This document shows, piece after piece, positions 47,432 through 56,512 of a stretch of 64,000 bases of DNA. Numbering within the stretch: position 1 is the stretch's first letter; each line of letters begins with the position of its first letter. A model generated the notes under the pieces. It was given only the letters and a program-made list of their open reading frames with translations, did not search any database and had not been told where the DNA came from. The position numbers and the translations under genes were made by a program. Origin of the DNA: NORP240 sp965222175 (lineage in GTDB: Bacteria > Pseudomonadota > Gammaproteobacteria > Pseudomonadales > Pseudohongiellaceae); contig OZ244938.1 in assembly GCA_965222175.1 (NCBI GenBank), positions 1,054,001-1,118,000 of the forward strand, given 5' to 3'.

Positions 47432-47808
47432 AGCCAGTTGCCTCGTCTAGCCTGCCTTATACCAGGCAGAATTGGTCATTAAAATCAGCTGCGACTGTGT
47501 TGCCCTGCAGTCAGCAATGCTGCCTGCCTGTTGCTGTAATTAACCTCAGTATCCAACTACAGTCTCCAGTTACAGCATTCAACTACAGCGGACTGTCGTT
47601 GTCGAGCCTCGACTGTCAGGAACCTGATGCAGCTCAACTTATAGAAACGCCCGGCAGGTAGTCTGGGTCGTTGCCGACCACGCCCCTGCGGGGCAACTTC
47701 ACGCTGAACAATACCCTCAAAAAGCGGTCATTGTTCGCCATTCAGCGCAGGTCCTGTATTGCAGCGGCGCAGGCTGTCTGCCGACCGTTCCTTAATTTCC
47801 CCGTCGCG
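47432..47808. other. Gene-free region
   Basis: This 377-bp stretch lies between two minus-strand genes. It has repeats of (C)AACTACAG at about 47554-47588 and no recognisable gene. A hairpin suited to termination was not clear. Confidence 0.45.
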
Positions 47809-49539
47809 TTACGGTTGAACCGGCTGTTCCACAATCTCCAGGGATTGACCGGCGGCCACTTCGATTGCGGTAGTGTTACCGCTGGGCCAGTCGATGACAA
47901 CGGGAACGCGATCGCTACTGCCCATCGGTAAGACCAGGGTTTTACTGTTCTGGCTCTGGAATCCGGCAGTGGAGCGAACAAAATGATAGCGTGTCTGGTC
48001 GCCGGTACCGTACCTGACCCGTGCCCCGATGGCGTCCCGATTGCTGTCGGTTCCCGTGAGTCTTATCCAGGCGGCATTGGGAGCCTGGTCAGTCTGCCGC
48101 ATGAACAGCTTGTTGGTTTCCCGTGACTCGGTTTTCTGGCTGAAATCGAAGGGCGGGTGCCCGCCAAGGTTGAAAAAGAACTCTGTCAACCCGTCGCCGT
48201 TGATATCGGCGAACGCCACGCCATGGCCCCGGGTCATGCGATGCTCGCCGTCCGACTCGACAAACCGGTCGAGACAGCGCTGGAAGGTGCGCTGCCCCTG
48301 GTTGCAGAAAATAACGTCTGCGGCATTGAACATCGGGTCCCCGGTGCCTATCACAATATCCGGATAGCCGTCATCGAACAGGTCGCCGATGCCGAGACCC
48401 ATGGTGTTTTCGAAAGGGGCCATGTTGACTTCTTCGCCGGTGGGGCTGTCCTGGCGAGCCTGGCGGCGTAGAGCACGTGCTTCATTAGCCATCGGATTGG
48501 TGTCAGTTTCAGACAGCTTGACATGGTTTACGGTGTCGATACCGTTTTCCTTGCCGACACGGTGAAAACTGCCGTCGCCGTTACTGAACAGAATATAGTC
48601 CTGGGAGTCCCATCGACCAAGGTAGATATCTTCCAGTCCGTCCTGGTCAAGGTCGGCGGTAGCAACAGCGAACACGGCGGGCTGCCCGCTGTGACCTTCG
48701 AGGGGTTCGGTGAAGACTTCGTCGGTGACTTCCTGAAAAGTCGATCCATCGTTGCGGAAAAAACCGTGCCAGTCGATGCCTGCCAGGTACAGGTCCTGAT
48801 CGCCATCGTTGTCGTAATCGATCCAGACCGGATTCTTGGCGTTTCGATGGCCAAAATCCCGCAGTCCCATCTGCAGTCCCACCTCGCTGAAAGTGCCATC
48901 TCCCTGATTGTGAAAAAGCAGGGGCCGATCTGCCAGACGGGTCACCGCCAGGTCCAGCCAGCCGTCGTTGTCAAAGTCTGCCCAGGACGCCCCCCACCAG
49001 GCGTACGTCTGGTCTGTGGATTCGGGAGCTGAGATCCCTGCCTGGATTGAGATATTGACGAATCCCTGACTCTGGGCGATGCGGTTTTCCAGCAGCGCCA
49101 GGGTTGAGCTGGTGGTGTAGCCGCCATTGACTACCAGCATGTCCGGGTCCCCGTCATTGTCGAAGTCGGAAAAGGATCCGCCCCAGGTGCCGAGAAAGTC
49201 ATCGGGGTCCAGATTGAATTCGCCGGGACGGAAATTGCCGCTGCCATCATTGACGTAAAGAATGGACATGCCATAGGGGCGACCGAACAGGCGACCGTCC
49301 GTGTCCGCCACGAACAGATCGTCGTCGCCATCAAGGTCTATGTCCACAAACGAGGCGCCGCGACCGTAGCCAATGACTCCGCCGAGACCGCGGGACTCGG
49401 CAACCTGCTCATAGACATCCGGGGTCGACCCGGTGTTGCTGTTCTGTGCCAGGACAGGGCCGGTCAGGACCGACAGTGTCCAGGACAGGGCGATGATTCC
49501 TGACAGCGACAGGCGGAAGTGGGGAAGCTGCGGGTTCAT
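47809..49539 (-). CDS. Secreted FG-GAP/VCBS repeat protein with ASPIC/UnbV domain
   Basis: 576-aa exported protein with a signal peptide ending VLAQ. At least six calcium-binding FG-GAP-type repeats are visible (DIDLDGDDDLFVAD, DFDNDGDPDMLVVNGG, DFDNDGWLDLAVT, DYDNDGDQDLYLAG, DLDQDGLEDIYLG, DINGDGLTEFFFN), predicting a beta-propeller. The last 85 residues match ASPIC/UnbV (WIRLTGTDSNRDAIGARVRY). Such proteins may bind or process extracellular ligands; the role is unknown. ATG at 49539 with GAGAGGTG upstream is preferred over the open-frame start at 49653. It follows the amidohydrolase by 22 bp. Confidence 0.85.
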   Translation of the reverse strand: MNPQLPHFRLSLSGIIALSWTLSVLTGPVLAQNSNTGSTPDVYEQVAESRGLGGVIGYGRGASFVDIDLDGDDDLFVADTDGRLFGRPYGMSILYVNDGSGNFRPGEFNLDPDDFLGTWGGSFSDFDNDGDPDMLVVNGGYTTSSTLALLENRIAQSQGFVNISIQAGISAPESTDQTYAWWGASWADFDNDGWLDLAVTRLADRPLLFHNQGDGTFSEVGLQMGLRDFGHRNAKNPVWIDYDNDGDQDLYLAGIDWHGFFRNDGSTFQEVTDEVFTEPLEGHSGQPAVFAVATADLDQDGLEDIYLGRWDSQDYILFSNGDGSFHRVGKENGIDTVNHVKLSETDTNPMANEARALRRQARQDSPTGEEVNMAPFENTMGLGIGDLFDDGYPDIVIGTGDPMFNAADVIFCNQGQRTFQRCLDRFVESDGEHRMTRGHGVAFADINGDGLTEFFFNLGGHPPFDFSQKTESRETNKLFMRQTDQAPNAAWIRLTGTDSNRDAIGARVRYGTGDQTRYHFVRSTAGFQSQNSKTLVLPMGSSDRVPVVIDWPSGNTTAIEVAAGQSLEIVEQPVQP

Positions 49540-49561
49540 GTGACACCTCTCTGATTTCTTT

Positions 49562-51280
49562 TCAGTTGCCGGTATAGCCGGGGCCATGGAGAATCCGACC
49601 GGGCCGCAGCCCGGTGTGTCGACCGTCGGCCACGACGATTTCGCCATTGACAAGGACGTACTTCATGCCCACGGCGTATTGATGGGGTTCTGCAAATGTC
49701 GCCCGGTCGCTGATCTGCTCGGGGTCGAAAACCGCGATATCCGCGAAAAAACCCTGGGCCAGCAGGCCCCGGTTACGAAGACTGAGGCGTTGCGCACTCA
49801 GGCTGGTCATCTTGCGGATGGCTTCTTCCAGGCTGATAACACCCCGTTCGCGCACGTAGTGGCCCAGCACCCTGGCGAAGGTACCGTACTGGCGCGGGTG
49901 TGGCGCGCCTTCCCCAAAGACGCCCAGGGGACCGTCGGAGCCCACTGCGGCTGCCGGGTGTCGCATTATGCGATCGACATCGTCAGCGCCGATGGCATGG
50001 TAGACCGCCGTGGCACCGCCCCCCCTGATAATATCGAAAACCACCTCGGCGGCATTTTCCGGTGTCGGTTCCATGCCCCGTGCGGAGGTCAGCTCGGCCA
50101 GGTTTTTGCCTTCCAGATTGCGATCCCAGGTGCTGCGCGAGATGAACACGTTGCGGGGATGACCCCCGCCGCGGTCATAAAGGATTTTCTCGACAACGGC
50201 GTTTTTCACTGACGGGCGGGTTTCCGGGCTGTCGATTCGCTCCAGCATGCGTTCACGTCCGCCCTCCTGGGCCCACTGGGGTATCAGCGCGGTAATCCCG
50301 GTCTGCGAAGCCGTGTAGGGATATTGATCCATGGTCACGTCGATACCACGGGCCCGGGCCTGGTCCACCAGGCGCAGCGAGTCGACGGACATGCCCCAGT
50401 TACCGGCGCCGATGACCTTGTGATGGGTGATCTGTACCGGGATACCGGCCCGTTCACCGATCTCGATGGTTTCCTGTACCGACTCCAATAATTGGGCAGC
50501 TTCCTCCCGCATGTGAGAAATATAGATCCCGCCGTAGTCGGCTGCCACCCGGGAAAGGGCGATCACCTCGTCGGTGGGGGTAAAACTGCCCGGGACATAA
50601 AAAAGCCCGGTGGAAAGTCCCAGGGCACCCTGTTCCATGGCCTCCGCCACCATGGTCTGCATGCGCTGCAACTCCTCCGCTGTGGCAGCCCTGTCCGTAG
50701 CCCCGATGACCTGACTTCGAATCGTACCCTGACCGACAAAGACTGCCCAGTTGGTGCTGATGCCGGTTGCCTCGATCTGCCGGTAGTGTTCATCGATGGG
50801 GAACGGTGAACTGCCGTCGTTGCCCTCGGTGAGGGTAGTCACGCCCTGAAGCAGCGCGCTGTCTGCGGTGGGGACATCGAAAATGCCGCGCAGTGCATGG
50901 GTATGGGGATCGATAAAACCGGGGGCCACTACCAGGCCGCGGGCATCGATTACCGTGGTGGCAGTGGCCGTGGACAGATCGCCGATCCGGACAATCCGGT
51001 CGCCGTCGATGCCCACATCCCCCCGTACCCACGGATTGCCCGTGCCGTCCACCAGCCTGCCGTTGCTGATGATAATGTCAAAGTTTTCCTGGGCAGTGAC
51101 TGCTGCCGGAATGAGCAGGCAGAGGCTCAGCAGCAAGGGGGCAAGGCCGCGTCCCTGCAGAAAACACCGGTAAGTGAACGATGCCGGAGAACGCCGGCCG
51201 GATGGTCGACATCCACCCATCAGGGTGCGCAGCGGCCGGCGCAACAGGCCAAGTAACAGTGTTCGGGTGGTCAGGGTCAT
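49562..51280 (-). CDS. N-acyl-D-amino-acid deacylase family amidohydrolase (exported)
   Basis: 572-aa metal-dependent amidohydrolase of the D-aminoacylase group. The metal-binding HxH is in GFIDPHTHALRGIFD, with ITHHKVIGAGNWG and HAIGADDVDRIM supplying further ligands and VGSDGPLG the catalytic Asp. A hydrophobic signal (LAPLLLSLCLLIPAAVTAQ) precedes the domain, so it probably acts in the periplasm. ATG at 51280 (MTLTTRTLLL) is chosen; the open frame runs on to 51634 but that extension has no gene-like features. The signal is unusually far (about 45 residues) from this start, so a later start is possible. Confidence 0.85.
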   Translation of the reverse strand: MTLTTRTLLLGLLRRPLRTLMGGCRPSGRRSPASFTYRCFLQGRGLAPLLLSLCLLIPAAVTAQENFDIIISNGRLVDGTGNPWVRGDVGIDGDRIVRIGDLSTATATTVIDARGLVVAPGFIDPHTHALRGIFDVPTADSALLQGVTTLTEGNDGSSPFPIDEHYRQIEATGISTNWAVFVGQGTIRSQVIGATDRAATAEELQRMQTMVAEAMEQGALGLSTGLFYVPGSFTPTDEVIALSRVAADYGGIYISHMREEAAQLLESVQETIEIGERAGIPVQITHHKVIGAGNWGMSVDSLRLVDQARARGIDVTMDQYPYTASQTGITALIPQWAQEGGRERMLERIDSPETRPSVKNAVVEKILYDRGGGHPRNVFISRSTWDRNLEGKNLAELTSARGMEPTPENAAEVVFDIIRGGGATAVYHAIGADDVDRIMRHPAAAVGSDGPLGVFGEGAPHPRQYGTFARVLGHYVRERGVISLEEAIRKMTSLSAQRLSLRNRGLLAQGFFADIAVFDPEQISDRATFAEPHQYAVGMKYVLVNGEIVVADGRHTGLRPGRILHGPGYTGN

Positions 51281-51757
51281 GGCGAAAGACTGTCCTGTGG
51301 GGAGTTGATGAAAACAGGCTTGCCCTGAGCATAAAAGCATTTGGCAGTCCTGTCCACGAAGGGTCCGCAAAAACCACCGGATGCTCATTGTTGTCCGCCG
51401 CACGCCGGCAAAGAGCTGATGGGACATACCGCCGAGGTTAAGTGACGCTGCTGACCGGCAGTGCCGGCGTGGACCCTGCCGGAGTTGTCGGTTTCGTGAG
51501 TATTCTCCGGTGCCTGCTGCGGGTCTGCAGGCAGGTGGCCGTGAACCGCTGTGTCCTGTCATCCTGGTGGTGGCCCACCAGGACTTCAAGGGATCTGATC
51601 CCGTCGGGAACCGGTTATGGTTTCCCGGCGACATGGGCAGATATCGTCAGGGTCAAGGAAATAGACATGGCACCTGTGGATACTGGCGATTTCGCCGCAA
51701 CGTGCATGAACAGGGCAATGAAATTGTTAACGGGTCGCGTGGTTCGGGGTGAGAGAG
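51281..51757. other. Gene-free region between amidohydrolase and gamma-carbonic anhydrase
   Basis: Open frames in both directions cross this 477-bp stretch, including the upstream extension of the amidohydrolase, but none has a protein-like composition or a ribosome-binding site. No repeat or RNA gene was recognised. Confidence 0.45.
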
Positions 51758-52285
51758 TCAGCGTGGATCCTGCTGCAGTTCTTTCCGGTAGCGTTTGAAA
51801 TTCTCCACGTAGTGCTCGGCGCTTTCCTTCAGGGCATCCTGCTGTCGGGGCGACAGCGTCCTGACAACCCGTGCAGGTGCGCCAACCACCAGTGAGCCGT
51901 CGGGAATTTCCTTGTTTTCGGTGATCAGGCTGTTGGCGCCGACCAGGCAGTTCCTGCCGATGCGTGCGCCATTCAGGATCACCGCATTGATTCCGATCAG
52001 GGAACAGTCGCCGATGGTGCAGCCGTGGAGCATGGCCTTGTGGCCGACGGTCACATACTTGCCGATGGTCAGCGGTATTCCCGGGTCGGTGTGCAGGACG
52101 GAGCCGTCCTGGATATTGGAGTTTTCGCCCACGGTAATCAGGTCATTGTCGCCGCGAATCACCGCGTTGAACCAGACGCTGACATTGTTCTCCAGGCGTA
52201 CGCGGCCGATCACGGTGGCGTTGTCGGCGACAAAAAAATCGTCGCCGACGATTTCGACGGCGCTTTGCCCCAATCGGTAAATCAT
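51758..52285 (-). CDS. Gamma-carbonic anhydrase family protein (YrdA-like)
   Basis: 175-aa left-handed beta-helix protein built of hexapeptide repeats. The three zinc-binding histidines fit H65 (GSVLHTDPG), H82 and H87 (VGHKAMLHGCTIGD). N-terminal MIYRLGQSAVEI and AVIRGDNDLITVG are family blocks. Many members are not proven anhydrases. The start at 52285 follows AGGGATGAACCG; an upstream in-frame start at 52339 overlaps the neighbouring gene's end and is rejected. It is the only clearly cytoplasmic protein in this run of secreted ones. Confidence 0.92.
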   Translation of the reverse strand: MIYRLGQSAVEIVGDDFFVADNATVIGRVRLENNVSVWFNAVIRGDNDLITVGENSNIQDGSVLHTDPGIPLTIGKYVTVGHKAMLHGCTIGDCSLIGINAVILNGARIGRNCLVGANSLITENKEIPDGSLVVGAPARVVRTLSPRQQDALKESAEHYVENFKRYRKELQQDPR

Positions 52286-52347
52286 CGGTTCATCCCTGCC
52301 AGTGCCTGTTCTCACCAGTGTGAACAGGCACTGATGCAATCGTTCGG

Positions 52348-54099
52348 TTAAGGCAGCCGGAAGACAAACAGCATGTTGCCACCGCTACGCTGCTGGATTT
52401 CCGGCGTCAGCATCCGGTAGGTGACACCGCCGCCTGCGGCAATGGCAATGTACTGCACGCCGTCCACGCTGTAGGACACGGGAAAACCGCCGGCGGTGGA
52501 GTTGAGAATCTGCTCCCAGAGGACTTCGCCGGTGTCGGCGTCGAAGGCGCGAAACCGGCGGGCATCGTCGGAAACGAATACGAGACTGCCCGCGGTGGTC
52601 AACACCGAACCGCCGATGCCGGCGCGCTGGCGATGTACCCAGCGGGGCTTGCCGGTGGCGACATCAATGGCACTGAGAATGCCCACCCGGCCATCGGATC
52701 CGGGACGCTGCACGATGCGTGAAGTGGCAGAACGGTGATGCAGGCCAACAGTGGGTTCCACCGGGTTCAGGTAGAAGTCCATGCAGGCATTGTTGGTTGG
52801 CGTGTACAGGGTATTGGTCTGGGGACTGTAGCCCACCGACTGCCAGTTTATTCCGCCCCGCGTCGTTGGGCAGACCAGTTTCTGCTGGCGGATTTCCTGG
52901 ATGGCTATCTCCGGGTTGGTGATGCCCTTGCGGCCCTCGATATCGACGCCGACGATGACGTTCTGGTAGTTGGTTTCAATTGCCCACAGGAACTCGCCGG
53001 TAGCAGCGTCCAGGGTCCATACGATTCCCGGTTTGCCGGGGATCCCGGTGATGACCTTACGGCGCTGGCTGGACTGAATATCGGGGTTGATCCAGGAAAC
53101 GGCATCGGCGTCCGGGATGACCTCGGTCTCGACGACAAGACGCTCGAAAGGGTGGTCCTGGTCCCAGTTGCCACCGGGAATATGCTGAAAGTACCACTCG
53201 ATTTCGCCGGTATCCGCATTCAGCGCCAGCGTGGAGTTGGTGTACAGCACATCGCCGCCACCGGTCATCCGCTGGATGTCGCCCCAGGGTATGGGCACGG
53301 CGACGCCGACGAATATCATGTCCAGGTCGGGGTCGTAGCTGGCCGGCATCCAGGCAGAACCACCGCGACGCTGTTCGTTGGGCACATCACCCCAGGACTC
53401 GCCGTTGGGTTCACCTACCCGGGGTACCGTGTTGGTTCGCCATAATTCTTCGCCGGTATCGGGGTCGTGAGCGGAAACCCAGCAGAAGGTATTGATGTAA
53501 TAGCAGCCGGACATGCCCGCGATGATCTTGCCATCCAGCACCTGCGGACCCCCGGAATAGTGTTGCCCCACCTCCCAGTCACCCATGCGCCGTTCCCAGG
53601 TTACTTCGCCGGTGCGGGCGTTCAGCGACACCAGGTAGGCATCGCGGGTGGCGATGATCAGCTGGTCCTGGTAAAGCGTGGCATTGCGATTCGCGCAGGA
53701 CAGCGGTGCCACGTGATCAACCGGCGGCCGGCGATATTCCCACAGCAGCGTGCCGTCGGTGGCGTCCACTGCCTCGATAAAATCGCAGGCCTGGGGGAGA
53801 AACATCACGCCGTCGTGAACCAGTGGCGTGGTTTCCTGCATTCCCGGCTCCATGGTCCAGGCCCAGGCCAGGCGCAGGCTGCCGACATTGTCCCGATTGA
53901 TCTGGTCAAGGGGGCTGTAGGCCCAGTGGTTTTGCGTACGTCGCCACATGAGCCAGTCGCTGGCCGGCGGGTTTTCCAGCTCGTCGAGCGTGACCGGTGT
54001 ATAGTCGTCAAGCAGGGACTGGGCGTGGACCGGGGCGACCAGCATCAGGAGCAACTGGCTGGAGAGAAGAAGCAGAAAGCGGGCAGGTAGTTTGCTCAT
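52348..54099 (-). CDS. PQQ-dependent dehydrogenase (soluble, exported)
   Basis: 583-aa quinoprotein with signal peptide (ends PVHAQ). The propeller begins DWLMWRRTQNHWAYSPLDQI and contains repeated docking motifs (VDATDGTLLWEYRR, NARTGEVTWERRM, DADTGEVLWEQI). GGNWDQDHPFE holds the presumed catalytic Asp, and it carries several cysteines (SCAN, MSGCYYINTFCWV) that could form disulfides. No fused cytochrome. ATG at 54099 with AAGGACAATACC upstream is preferred to the long open-frame start at 54336, which overlaps the next gene. Substrate unknown, likely an alcohol or sugar. Confidence 0.88.
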   Translation of the reverse strand: MSKLPARFLLLLSSQLLLMLVAPVHAQSLLDDYTPVTLDELENPPASDWLMWRRTQNHWAYSPLDQINRDNVGSLRLAWAWTMEPGMQETTPLVHDGVMFLPQACDFIEAVDATDGTLLWEYRRPPVDHVAPLSCANRNATLYQDQLIIATRDAYLVSLNARTGEVTWERRMGDWEVGQHYSGGPQVLDGKIIAGMSGCYYINTFCWVSAHDPDTGEELWRTNTVPRVGEPNGESWGDVPNEQRRGGSAWMPASYDPDLDMIFVGVAVPIPWGDIQRMTGGGDVLYTNSTLALNADTGEIEWYFQHIPGGNWDQDHPFERLVVETEVIPDADAVSWINPDIQSSQRRKVITGIPGKPGIVWTLDAATGEFLWAIETNYQNVIVGVDIEGRKGITNPEIAIQEIRQQKLVCPTTRGGINWQSVGYSPQTNTLYTPTNNACMDFYLNPVEPTVGLHHRSATSRIVQRPGSDGRVGILSAIDVATGKPRWVHRQRAGIGGSVLTTAGSLVFVSDDARRFRAFDADTGEVLWEQILNSTAGGFPVSYSVDGVQYIAIAAGGGVTYRMLTPEIQQRSGGNMLFVFRLP

Positions 54100-54292
54100 G
54101 GTATTGTCCTTATTGTTATCGCGCCAAGGATAAAATTTCCTGGCCCAAGTGTCCAACCTGATTATTTGGTGGCAGTGGTTCAGTTTTTGAAAAAACAGGG
54201 GGTGGGTACAGGGTGAGGTCGGCCGGTGCAGGTTTGCTGCCGGTGCCCGGTCGGGGGTGGGAATTCTGCAGTCTCCCCCGACCGGACACAGG

Positions 54293-56419
54293 TCAGTCCG
54301 CCGATTCAATCCATACCGGTTGAGTGAAGGCACCATTACGGGCGATGTCCCACACTTCCATCCTCACCCATTGCATACCGCTGAGATCGGCATCGATGCG
54401 AATCGGCATGGCACCGAATTCCCTGGTTGCCGACAGGTCAAAATGCGTGCGGTATACCCGGTCCCCGTCACCGGTGACGATGCTGAGGCGGGAGAGGGGA
54501 TAGGTCCATTCCAGCTGCATTTCAATGGGCATGCGGCGCAGGTCGGTGGTGCCGGGGATGGTGTCGCCGCTGTCGTAGCCGGCGACGACAAACTCCGGAA
54601 TCAGCACTTCCCCGGTGGTAACGAAAAACCGGCCCCCGCGCAGCGCGTCCAGGACCGGTTGCCAGCCATCCTGAAAGCGGGGAATCGTCTCCAGCTTCAG
54701 GTAATTGATATTCATGGCGCCGTACAGCTCGGAGTCGGTGGTTACCCGGAATACGTCCACTTCCCCCAGGCTGTACTTGCGGTTGCCCCAGTTTGCCATG
54801 TCGTTTTCCAGGTCCAGCACCCGCCAGCCCAGGGTGTTCCGGGAATAGTCCGCCGGCATGGCTTTCCAAGCACCACCGAGGAAATGATCACCGGTAAAAA
54901 ACGCTTCACCCCGGTACCGGTCCGGGAAGCCGGTTGAGCCTTTCACCCGGGGATGGGCGGTCCAGGCCAGACCGTTTTCCAGCTCCAGCAGCCTGGCCAC
55001 ATCGGCCGGACTGCCAACGTGGTACACCGTGCCGTATTGTGCAGACTCCTGGACGAAAGGTTGAGACCGGTCCCGGTTCAGCACCCAGTTGACCGGTTTG
55101 GGAAACAGGCTCAGCCAGTGGCCGCCAAGGTGAACGTTGGGCTCCTCGCCGGGAATCAACAGGAAATCGTCACTGGACAGCCGCTCAAACTCATCATGCA
55201 TCACCTGCAGCTGGGCCAGGCGCTCCGCGGTTTCCAGGCGCGGCGTGCGACCAAAATGGAATTCCGCCATGTGCACCATGTCCACGCCCATCGCCTTGAA
55301 AACCTGCACAAACCCGGGATTCACCAGATCCGGCGGCAGATCCGGAGACTGCTGCTGCCGGTTGATGACCTCCATGGCGTGTTCATGATGGTAGTGGCTG
55401 GACAGCGTTTTGAAACCGGGCAGGGGCTTGAACGAATCGCTCCGCGTGTAGGATTTCACCACGTCCAGGTTGGCGTGGCCGGGCAACGCGGAGGGAAACA
55501 GGAGCACCCCAAGCTGTTGCTGACTGCCGGGCCTGGCATTGACCCAGGGCACGAACCGCCGGTCTCCCATGGGAGGTTGGCGTACCCCCCAGGCAAAGCC
55601 TTCCACCATGTCCAGGTAGTCGACACCGGCCCAGTTGTAGCCATAGTTGTCGGCAAAATCCAGCGGATAAAGGTACTGATGAGGAAACGGTGAGATGGCC
55701 AGGGAACCGGTTGCCGACGACAGGGCCATGCTGCGAAACCGCGTGGCATAAACCCTGGCTGTATCCCTGCCGGCGGCACTACGCTGCAATTCACCGGTGC
55801 TGTCGATCCAGTGCAGCTCATGCCCCTGGACATCCGCCCTGGCCAGACCGACATGGTAAAGGAACGCGGTAGCGGGACGTTCCGTGCTGACCCGTGCCTC
55901 CATGTGGATGAAGGGACTGCCGTGATACAGGGTGAAAACCAGTGAGCCGCTGAAACTGGGGCTTTCCAGGCCGTCGAACTGGACAGTGGCGCGACTGCGG
56001 CTGGTGGTGACGCTGATGTTTTCCGGGGTCAGCACCGCCTTTTCCACCGCGTAGGGTCGCCGGTGGACCCGATCGAAAAAAACCATCCAGCCGTCGTCAA
56101 GATCGCGGATATCCAGGTCCCGCTGACCGACGAAGAACAGGTAATGGGGATCGACGTCGGTTATGGTGGAACGGCCGTCCTGGCCGATTTCCCTGATCAG
56201 GGGAGCGGCGGCATTGTTTCCCTGCCGGGGTATCACCTGGAATTCGATATGGGATTGGCCCGATGGCGCATCCCAGGTGATTGCCAGTCCGTTGGTGGTA
56301 GGGGTCAGGTTGAATCCATTGTCGGGATCGTAGGCGCGAATATCGAGTTCAGCACCGGTGGCTGCAAGGGACAGCATCAGCAGCACACATGCAACCAGTC
56401 TGCGCAGCGAAATTGCCAT
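54293..56419 (-). CDS. Exported PHP-like (CehA/McbA-type) metallohydrolase candidate
   Basis: 708-aa secreted protein (signal ends AATGA) of a type I do not recognise with certainty. The N-terminal 330 residues look like beta-rich carbohydrate- or ligand-binding domains. The C-terminal half has histidine-rich motifs in the order of a PHP phosphoesterase: LSSHYHHEHAME, MVHMAEFHFGRTPRL, LIPGEEPNVHLGGHWLSLF, WTAHPRVKGS and a late GDHFLGG. CehA/McbA enzymes hydrolyse carbamates or phosphoesters. It lies between two PQQ dehydrogenases, with AGGAGAG before the ATG. Confidence 0.6.
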   Translation of the reverse strand: MAISLRRLVACVLLMLSLAATGAELDIRAYDPDNGFNLTPTTNGLAITWDAPSGQSHIEFQVIPRQGNNAAAPLIREIGQDGRSTITDVDPHYLFFVGQRDLDIRDLDDGWMVFFDRVHRRPYAVEKAVLTPENISVTTSRSRATVQFDGLESPSFSGSLVFTLYHGSPFIHMEARVSTERPATAFLYHVGLARADVQGHELHWIDSTGELQRSAAGRDTARVYATRFRSMALSSATGSLAISPFPHQYLYPLDFADNYGYNWAGVDYLDMVEGFAWGVRQPPMGDRRFVPWVNARPGSQQQLGVLLFPSALPGHANLDVVKSYTRSDSFKPLPGFKTLSSHYHHEHAMEVINRQQQSPDLPPDLVNPGFVQVFKAMGVDMVHMAEFHFGRTPRLETAERLAQLQVMHDEFERLSSDDFLLIPGEEPNVHLGGHWLSLFPKPVNWVLNRDRSQPFVQESAQYGTVYHVGSPADVARLLELENGLAWTAHPRVKGSTGFPDRYRGEAFFTGDHFLGGAWKAMPADYSRNTLGWRVLDLENDMANWGNRKYSLGEVDVFRVTTDSELYGAMNINYLKLETIPRFQDGWQPVLDALRGGRFFVTTGEVLIPEFVVAGYDSGDTIPGTTDLRRMPIEMQLEWTYPLSRLSIVTGDGDRVYRTHFDLSATREFGAMPIRIDADLSGMQWVRMEVWDIARNGAFTQPVWIESAD

Positions 56420-56512
56420 GGGTTACTCTCCTGTTGTTATTATTCCGCTACAGCTGTCGGTTCCAGCCTTGCCGTTCCACGTCCTGCCCTGCTATCCGTC
56501 CCGGTTGCTGTT

